From positions 1-36,234 of the forward strand of contig CAZIAK010000043.1 of NCBI GenBank assembly GCA_964537035.1: a DNA stretch of 36,234 bases, written 5' to 3'. This DNA comes from CAZIAK01 sp964537035 (lineage in GTDB: Bacteria; Planctomycetota; B15-G4). Positions 31,597 to 36,234 of this stretch are shown piece by piece. Position numbers and translations under genes: made by a program. Under the pieces are notes generated by a model. The model ran no database searches. It was not told the DNA's origin and saw only the letters and a list, made by a program, of their open reading frames with translations. Position 1 is the first letter of the stretch. Each line of letters opens with the position of its first letter.

Positions 31597-33375
31597 ATGA
31601 GCGGCGAGGCAGACAAGACTCCTCTGATGTCGGTGCAGTCTCCACATGGAGGCTGGCTGCTCCCCGCGTTGGCCCTTTGCGCTCTCGTGGCAGGGACGTT
31701 CTGGTCGGTCGCCGACTTTGGCTTCGTGAGCTACGACGACCCTGGCTACGTGCTCAAGAATGATGTGGTCCAAGACGGGCTGAGCTGGTCGGGCGCGGCC
31801 TGGGCCTTCATGCACACGCACATGGCCAACTGGCACCCGCTCACCTGGCTGTCCCACATGCTCGATGTGCAGCTGTTTGGGGGGACGGCCGACGCTGCCG
31901 GTGGGCACCATGTCTCCAGCGTCGTGATTCACGGGCTGGGCACCGTGCTGCTGTTCCTGGCTCTCGCCAGATTGACCGGCCGCCGGGGCTGCGCCTTCGT
32001 GGTGGCTGCGCTGTTCGCCGTGCACCCACTGCGCGCCGAGTCCGTGGTCTGGATCTCTGAGCGCAAGGACGTCCTCAGCGGGCTGTTCTTCATGGCCACG
32101 CTGCTGGCCTGGGATGGCTACGCCCGACAACGCACGGCCCGGCGCTACGCCTGGGTGCTGGTCGCCATGACCCTGGGGCTGCTGTCCAAGCCCATGCTGG
32201 TGACGTTGCCTTGCGTGCTGCTGCTGCTCGACGCCTGGCCTCTGGGCCGCTGGCGTCACGGGCCCCTGCCCAGCTCGGCGCAGGGCAACGAGCCGTGCGA
32301 GCTGCGGCAGTTGCTGATGGAGAAGCTGCCGCTGTGCGCGGTGGTGGTGGCCGTCGTACTGGCCACGCTCTTTGCCCAGGACGCAGGGGGCGCGGTGATG
32401 GACCTGGGCGTCGTCCCTCTCGGCGAACGGCTGGCCGCGGCGCCCGTGGCCGTGTGGCGCTACGTGGGCAAGCTGCTCTGGCCCACCGACCTGGTCTTCT
32501 ACTACCCCATGGCCGACGGTGGCACTCCTCTGTGGAGCACGGTGTTGGCGACGGCTGGCATGGTCGCGGTGACGCTTGCTGTCCTGCTCGGTCCGGGACG
32601 GAGGCGCCCCTACCTGGCCCTGGGTTGGCTGTGGTTCCTGGGCATGCTGGTCCCGGTGCTCGGTCTGGTGCAGGTGGGTTCTCAGGCCATGGCCGACCGC
32701 TACACGTACTTGCCGACCATCGGGCTGACGACGGCGTTGGTGTTCGGCGCCGCCGACCTGGCGCGTGGGCTGTCCGCACCGCGATGGTTGGGCTGCGGTC
32801 TTGCGACCTTGCTCATCGCCGCGACGGCGGTGGCGGGCCACGGGCAGGCAAAGGTCTGGCGTAGCTCGTTTCGCTTGTACACACACGCGGTCGCCATCGA
32901 CGGCGGCAGCGCACTGGCCCATCTCAGTCTGGCTCAGGTGTTGGCCAAGCGTGGTGACACCGCAGCCGCAGAGCAGCACTGCCGCCAGGCCATCCAACGG
33001 GCGCCAGGCTATGGCCGGGCCTACTCGATCTACGCCGAAATGCTCGCCGACCTTGGCCGTTGGGACGAAGCGGCGGCCCAGTATGGCCAGGCGCTCGCGC
33101 TGTCCCCCGATGACTTCGCCGCTGTCTTTGGGCTGGCCGGCTTGCGGGTGAGCCAGGCGTTGTGGCAGAGCGCGGTGCCTCTGGCCCAGCGCGCCTGTGC
33201 CCTGCGGCCTCGGTCGACCGAGGCATTGCACCTGCTGGGCGCGGCTTGCTTTGGGGGGGCTGACTTCGCCGGCGCCATCGCGGCCTACAAGCAGCTCCTG
33301 GAGTTCTCTCCTGAGGACCAGCAGGCCAGGAGGCGGCTGGCCAAGGCTCGGCAGCAGCGACAACAGGCTCGCTGA
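31597..33375 (+). CDS. TMTC-like multi-spanning membrane protein with C-terminal TPRs
   Basis: A 592-residue membrane protein. Residues about 20-425 contain many membrane helices with the motifs of the TMTC/GT-C-like family: FVSYDDPGYVLKN in the first loop, NWHPLTWLSHMLDVQLFG, GHHVSSVVIHGL, FAVHPLRAESVVWISERKDV and LLSKPMLVTLPCVLLLLDAW. Three or four TPRs follow at about 434-585 (AAEQHCRQAIQRAPGYGRAY, AAAQYGQALALSPDDFAAVF, AIAAYKQLLEFSPEDQQARR). Eukaryotic TMTC proteins are O-mannosyltransferases using lipid-linked mannose; a glycosyltransferase role here is inference. The first-loop Asp pair is intact. The ATG at 31597 is preceded by GAGG; a second ATG lies ten codons on. Divergent from the peptidase operon. 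Confidence 0.88.
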   Translation: MSGEADKTPLMSVQSPHGGWLLPALALCALVAGTFWSVADFGFVSYDDPGYVLKNDVVQDGLSWSGAAWAFMHTHMANWHPLTWLSHMLDVQLFGGTADAAGGHHVSSVVIHGLGTVLLFLALARLTGRRGCAFVVAALFAVHPLRAESVVWISERKDVLSGLFFMATLLAWDGYARQRTARRYAWVLVAMTLGLLSKPMLVTLPCVLLLLDAWPLGRWRHGPLPSSAQGNEPCELRQLLMEKLPLCAVVVAVVLATLFAQDAGGAVMDLGVVPLGERLAAAPVAVWRYVGKLLWPTDLVFYYPMADGGTPLWSTVLATAGMVAVTLAVLLGPGRRRPYLALGWLWFLGMLVPVLGLVQVGSQAMADRYTYLPTIGLTTALVFGAADLARGLSAPRWLGCGLATLLIAATAVAGHGQAKVWRSSFRLYTHAVAIDGGSALAHLSLAQVLAKRGDTAAAEQHCRQAIQRAPGYGRAYSIYAEMLADLGRWDEAAAQYGQALALSPDDFAAVFGLAGLRVSQALWQSAVPLAQRACALRPRSTEALHLLGAACFGGADFAGAIAAYKQLLEFSPEDQQARRRLAKARQQRQQAR

Positions 33376-33514
33376 GCGGCCGGCGACAAACGGGACCGCC
33401 GAGTCTGCTGTCCCCCCGGGAATCATTGGCCCGGGCCGGCCGTTATCATGTGGCCTCGTTGCACCGCGACGGCTGCAGAGTGACCGTCGCCTTCTCTTTG
33501 CTCGGAGTCTGTCC

Positions 33515-33847
33515 GTGGGCTGTGGAATCGTTGTCAATCAGGTTTGGTCCGGCGCTTGCGCCGATGGTGTCGCCTACAGGCCCGAGTCTGTCGACAAGCA
33601 GGAGCTGCTCAAGAATGGCAACGGAGCCGCGACTCTCTTTGCCTTCGACAAGGGTCAAGAGATCGGTGAGAGTGCGGCACCTTTTGACGCCATGTTGTGG
33701 ATCGCCGAGGGCCGGGCCGACGTGGTCGTCGATGGAGAGGCCCACGCTCTGGGCACCGGCGACATGATCTTGATCCCCGCTCATCGCCCTCACAAGGTCT
33801 CGGCGCCCGAGCGATTCAAGATGGTCCTGGTCATGTTGCGCAGCTGA
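33515..33847 (+). CDS. Small cupin-domain protein
   Basis: A 110-residue single-domain cupin. The sequence AATLFAFDKGQEIGESAAPF, then DAMLWIAEGRADVVVDG, GTGDMILIPAHRPHKV and ERFKMVLVML follows a common small-cupin family almost throughout. In relatives I recall, the segment before APFDA reads SEHTAPFDA with a metal-binding His; here it is GESAAPFDA, so only the later His pair (AHRPH) remains and metal binding may be altered. There is no signal peptide. The start is GTG at 33515, with GGAG about 7 bases upstream; the open frame extends further upstream but overlaps the TMTC-like gene in another frame. Function unknown; such cupins are sensors or small isomerase-like proteins. Confidence 0.78.
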   Translation: MGCGIVVNQVWSGACADGVAYRPESVDKQELLKNGNGAATLFAFDKGQEIGESAAPFDAMLWIAEGRADVVVDGEAHALGTGDMILIPAHRPHKVSAPERFKMVLVMLRS

Positions 33848-34079
33848 CCGGGGCCTGGCTCCTGGGGCCTCAAACCCCTGTTTGGTGGCCGTTCCGGCCG
33901 CTGAGCGCCCTGCTTTCGAGTTCCGAGTGCGAGGAGATCCCAGCGCTAGGGGCTTTCGTGCAAGAGAAGAGTTTCACGGCTGTGGATTTGGCGTCTAAGC
34001 TGTTCTTGATCCCCGTGGGCAGCGGGCCTGTGGCCATCGCTGCGCCGGGTCATGAGAACTTCTGCGAGAGAGCGCTACG

Positions 34080-34154
34080 ATGAAAACGATCGCAATGGCT
34101 GGTTTGGCCCTGGCTGCCCTCACCTGGTTGGCGGCTGACGCCCACGGGCAGTGA
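34080..34154 (+). other. Signal-peptide reading frame ending at an in-frame TGA
   Basis: The ATG at 34080 starts 24 codons encoding a textbook signal peptide (MKTIAMAGLALAALTWLAAD, then AHGQ), stopped by TGA at 34152. The same frame then stays open to 34997, through a Gly/Ser/Thr-rich linker into the thioredoxin-like protein. This is therefore most likely the severed 5' end of that gene, by mutation, sequencing error or recoding. A weak GAGAG lies about 8 bases before the ATG. Confidence 0.7.
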
Positions 34155-34274
34155 TGCCCAGGACCTGCGGCGAGTTCCGCCGGCGGCATTACGGGCTCCT
34201 CCAATAGTGGTGGCACGCGCAACACAGGCGGAAGGGCTGGCGGTGGCGCCACACCGCAGGCGGCCGAACCCTAT

Positions 34275-34997
34275 GTGAAGCCGGAGCGGCGCGAGACAGC
34301 GAAGGCGCTGCTCAACCTCGAGTGGGACTTCGCGGTCTACGTGAACCCGGTCGAAGAAGCGGCTCGTCTCGCGGGCAAGTCGTACGCCAAGACCAAGGCC
34401 GTGGCCCTGCCGCGCGTCGAGGCCTTCGAAGTGCTCGCTGGTGATGATCCCCGGCCCTTGCTCGTGCTCCGTGAGTGTGGCTGGTGCGAGGGCAGCGACG
34501 ACGCCCTGCTCAGCTCGACTCTCGACAACGAGAAGACCGTGCTGCTCTCGAACTGGTTCCACACGGTGAAGTTGCCGAACCACGTGCTGAAGTCAGATCA
34601 CTCTTTCCGCAAGCTGTTCGACGACAGCTCGCCGGCCCACCTCTTCGTGGCTGATACTCACGGCAATGGCATGGTGCACCTGGACGGCACCCAGTCTCAG
34701 TCACAGCTCTGGGACGCCATGCTGGGCATCCTCGGTGAGAGCTATGGCGGCGACGCCGAGCGCACCATTCGCAACATCGAGAAGGTGCTCGACAAGATCG
34801 ACATGGCCGACGAGCAAGCCGAGCTGCTGCAAGCCCGGTATGACGACGCTCTCGAGACAAAGGGTCCGAAGTCGTCCAAGTTCAAGAAGGCCGCGAAAGA
34901 TCTGGAGAAGGTCGTGGCCAAGACGAAGAAGCTGCAGGGCGAGGTGAAGGCACTGAAAGATTCGCTGCCCATGTTGTCCCAGCGGGCGACCCGCTGA
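34275..34997 (+). CDS. Secreted thioredoxin-like protein with CGWC motif, 5' end interrupted
   Basis: A body of 240 residues counted from GTG 34275, the only start codon after the TGA at 34152 in this frame. The open frame continues back to 34155 through a linker (SSAGGITGSSNSGGTRNTGG) and, beyond the TGA, to a signal peptide, so the intact protein would be about 305 residues. Residues about 15-145 look like a thioredoxin-type fold: WDFAVYVNPVEEAARLAG, then RPLLVLRECGWCEGSDDALL with the redox motif CGWC (C68, C71) and LFVADTHGNGMVHLDGT. Residues about 150-240 are a charged coiled coil (ERTIRNIEKVLDKIDMADEQ, then KAAKDLEKVVAKTKKLQ). A periplasmic thiol role is inferred from the CxxC alone. The next secreted-protein gene starts 25 bp downstream. 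Confidence 0.7.
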   Translation: MKPERRETAKALLNLEWDFAVYVNPVEEAARLAGKSYAKTKAVALPRVEAFEVLAGDDPRPLLVLRECGWCEGSDDALLSSTLDNEKTVLLSNWFHTVKLPNHVLKSDHSFRKLFDDSSPAHLFVADTHGNGMVHLDGTQSQSQLWDAMLGILGESYGGDAERTIRNIEKVLDKIDMADEQAELLQARYDDALETKGPKSSKFKKAAKDLEKVVAKTKKLQGEVKALKDSLPMLSQRATR

Positions 34998-35022
34998 GGT
35001 CTTGAGCGGCCTGAGCTGAACA

Positions 35023-36195
35023 ATGCACCTGCGCCTTTTGTCCTGGGCGATGATCCTGACCCTGGGTACCTGCTTGACGGCAGGGGCCCGGGGTCAGGCT
35101 GCGCTTGAGCTGCCACCCGACCCGTATCTCAAGGGCGATCGCGCCCTCAGCGAAGCTGCGGGCTTCGTGGACACGGGGCGCTTTGCCTGGGGCGACGGGC
35201 ACGGCACCCTCGACATCGAAGAGCTGCTGGGCAAGGTCCCCCTGCGCTGGGTGGAGACCGCACACTTCAAGATCGGTTCGACCTTGCCGCAGTACAGCCT
35301 TGAGAAGGACGAGCGGTCCCGGGTGAAAGAGGAGCTGACCCGGCTGGCGCAGCGCATCCCCCGGGTGAAGGCGCGCACCAAGACCCTGGATCCATGGCTG
35401 CGGCTCTACCTGTATGCGCAGAGGCTCGAAGATCTCTACGCCGAGCTGGCGGCTCTCCTGGGCCATGGCGACACCCTGCAGGACGGGCTGCTGCCCGGCA
35501 TGGAAGGCAAGCTGTGCGTGTTGCTGCTGGAGAAGAAGTCGAGCCTGGGGCGCTACGCCAAGCGCTATGGGACCTCCGACGGCAACGCGCCCGTGCGTCT
35601 GAACTTTCCCAGGGTGGGCAGCCTCTGCTTCGTCTCCTGCACCGAGTTCTTCGACGGTGAGATGGACAAGGACGCCCCCTTCTACTGCCAGCTGGTCTGG
35701 GGCGTGTGCCAGAACATCCTGGCTGGCTACGAGGGCTACACCTTCTCGCTGCCCCGTTGGCTGGCAGACGGCATGTCGTACTGGTGCCAGCGGCGCATCG
35801 ACCCCGAGTACCCGAGCTTCAGTCAGATGAGCGGGTCAAAGGCCGCGGCCATGGCCGACACGGAGTGGCCCCGCAAGGTGCGCGCCCGGGTGAAGGTCGA
35901 CGTCTATCCCACGGCGGCCACCATGATCGAGTGGCAGCACACGGACAAGCTGCCCCTGGCCGATCACACGATGATGTTCAGTCGCGTCGACTACCTGCTC
36001 AGCCGTGAGGACGACAGCTTTGCGCGGTTCATGAAGGCGGTGAAGCAGCCCATCGATGCTGGCCTGCTCGTCCCCGGCCATGAGCTGGTGCGCGACCGGG
36101 TGACGGAGTCATTGGCCAGCGTCTACGGATTCACCTTGGACGACTTCGACCAGGCCTGGGCCGAGTGGGTGCTGAAGACCTACCCTCGGCGTTGA
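35023..36195 (+). CDS. Secreted protein resembling a gluzincin without HExxH
   Basis: A 390-residue exported protein. The signal peptide is AMILTLGTCLTAGARG, with cleavage near GQAA. Residues about 60-180 are helical and charged. In residues about 215-260 the layout FYCQLVWGVCQNILAGYEGY, then SLPRWLADGMSYW resembles peptidase-MA/DUF1570-like proteins, where an HExxH helix is followed by LPxWLxEGLAEY. Here the helix has no HExxH and the downstream Glu is Asp (LADG), so it should not bind catalytic zinc. It could instead be a substrate-binding paralogue. Several cysteines cluster nearby (LCFVSC, YCQ, VCQ, WCQ) and could form disulfides. The C-terminal region is helical (SLASVYGFTLDDFDQAWAEW). 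It follows the thioredoxin-like gene by 25 bp, which suits a thiol-related pairing. Family assignment is tentative. Confidence 0.72.
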   Translation: MHLRLLSWAMILTLGTCLTAGARGQAALELPPDPYLKGDRALSEAAGFVDTGRFAWGDGHGTLDIEELLGKVPLRWVETAHFKIGSTLPQYSLEKDERSRVKEELTRLAQRIPRVKARTKTLDPWLRLYLYAQRLEDLYAELAALLGHGDTLQDGLLPGMEGKLCVLLLEKKSSLGRYAKRYGTSDGNAPVRLNFPRVGSLCFVSCTEFFDGEMDKDAPFYCQLVWGVCQNILAGYEGYTFSLPRWLADGMSYWCQRRIDPEYPSFSQMSGSKAAAMADTEWPRKVRARVKVDVYPTAATMIEWQHTDKLPLADHTMMFSRVDYLLSREDDSFARFMKAVKQPIDAGLLVPGHELVRDRVTESLASVYGFTLDDFDQAWAEWVLKTYPRR

Positions 36196-36234
36196 TCGCC
36201 GGCCGCCGGCGCACTTTCCGCACCGGGTGCTAGG

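Noticed and set aside
31483..33537. A 684-codon open frame on the minus strand, antisense to the TMTC-like gene
   Set aside because: Its translation is rich in Gln, His, Arg and Gly with no domain or signal, and it mirrors a well-supported plus-strand gene. It is a high-GC shadow frame.
33848..34083. A small gene between the cupin and the signal-peptide frame (ending ERALR at 34083)
   Set aside because: No start codon with a ribosome site in that frame, and the upstream part only continues from the shadow of the cupin gene.
34152..34182. Selenocysteine insertion at the TGA, with a SECIS-like stem
   Set aside because: The stem is only 5 bp, Sec would sit next to the signal-peptide cleavage site away from the CGWC centre, and no Sec machinery is visible. 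Kept only as one option in the finding.
34154..34207. TGATG stop-start overlap opening a 17-codon frame
   Set aside because: The product is Arg-rich with no homology and the in-frame continuation of the thioredoxin-like gene explains the region better.
34080..34997. Alternative genetic code reading TGA as an amino acid
   Set aside because: TGA is the ordinary stop of several intact genes here (for example at 12360, 18646 and 33847).

Overview
The window looks like a chromosomal contig of a GC-rich, free-living bacterium, most likely a Planctomycetota member close to the marine Poly30/Pla163-type lineages and probably metagenome-assembled. The signs are: very high GC; several large secreted proteins built from FG-GAP, CRTAC1/ASPIC-UnbV, right-handed beta-helix and PD40 repeats; a Ser/Thr kinase divergent from an ECF sigma factor; and a secreted protein with a C-terminal region (APFKGG, then GPVGASASNG) that I recall from that group. 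This placement is inference from gene content. I see no rRNA, tRNA, CRISPR array, transposase or phage gene.

Layout. 1-6.1 kb: a secreted TPR/FG-GAP propeller protein and a B12-binding radical SAM protein (minus), divergent from a secreted beta-helix/PHP phosphoesterase fusion (plus). 6.1-6.5 kb: a convergent intergenic region with a 100-N gap and a large imperfect palindrome. 6.5-9.8 kb: a fusion of a fucokinase-like GHMP kinase and a UDPGP-type nucleotidyltransferase (minus). 10-12.4 kb: a secreted planctomycete-type protein and a Glu/Leu-family dehydrogenase (plus). 12.4-17 kb: TPR protein, CRTAC1-type lipoprotein and aspartate-semialdehyde dehydrogenase (minus). 17.1-19.9 kb: lipoprotein, a 31-residue Trp-rich membrane peptide, then an overlapping operon of ECF sigma factor, small one-TM protein and signal peptidase I (plus). 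20-25.4 kb: PD40 propeller protein and a second ECF sigma factor (minus), divergent from a large kinase-TPR-hydrolase-like protein (plus). 25.5-31.5 kb: beta-helix protein, M14 carboxypeptidase and DUF885 peptidase (minus). 31.6-36.2 kb: TMTC-like membrane TPR protein, cupin, thioredoxin-like secreted protein interrupted by an in-frame TGA, and a secreted protein that looks like a gluzincin without its HExxH (plus).

How the genes fit together. Most products are exported or membrane-bound, so the region is mainly cell-surface and secretion biology with a few housekeeping genes (asd, amino-acid dehydrogenase). Two regulatory modules stand out. In one, an ECF sigma factor is translationally coupled to a signal peptidase through a small membrane protein. 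In the other, an ECF sigma factor shares a 58-bp intergenic region with a membrane Ser/Thr kinase whose C-terminal alpha/beta-hydrolase-like domain lacks the nucleophile serine.

Assembly caution. Both 100-N gaps are flanked by exact 55-bp direct repeats, the signature of scaffolded contig ends sharing a k-mer. Removing one repeat plus the Ns (155 bp) restores one continuous reading frame through the CRTAC1 gene, so the gaps are probably artefacts and the true sequence about 310 bp shorter.
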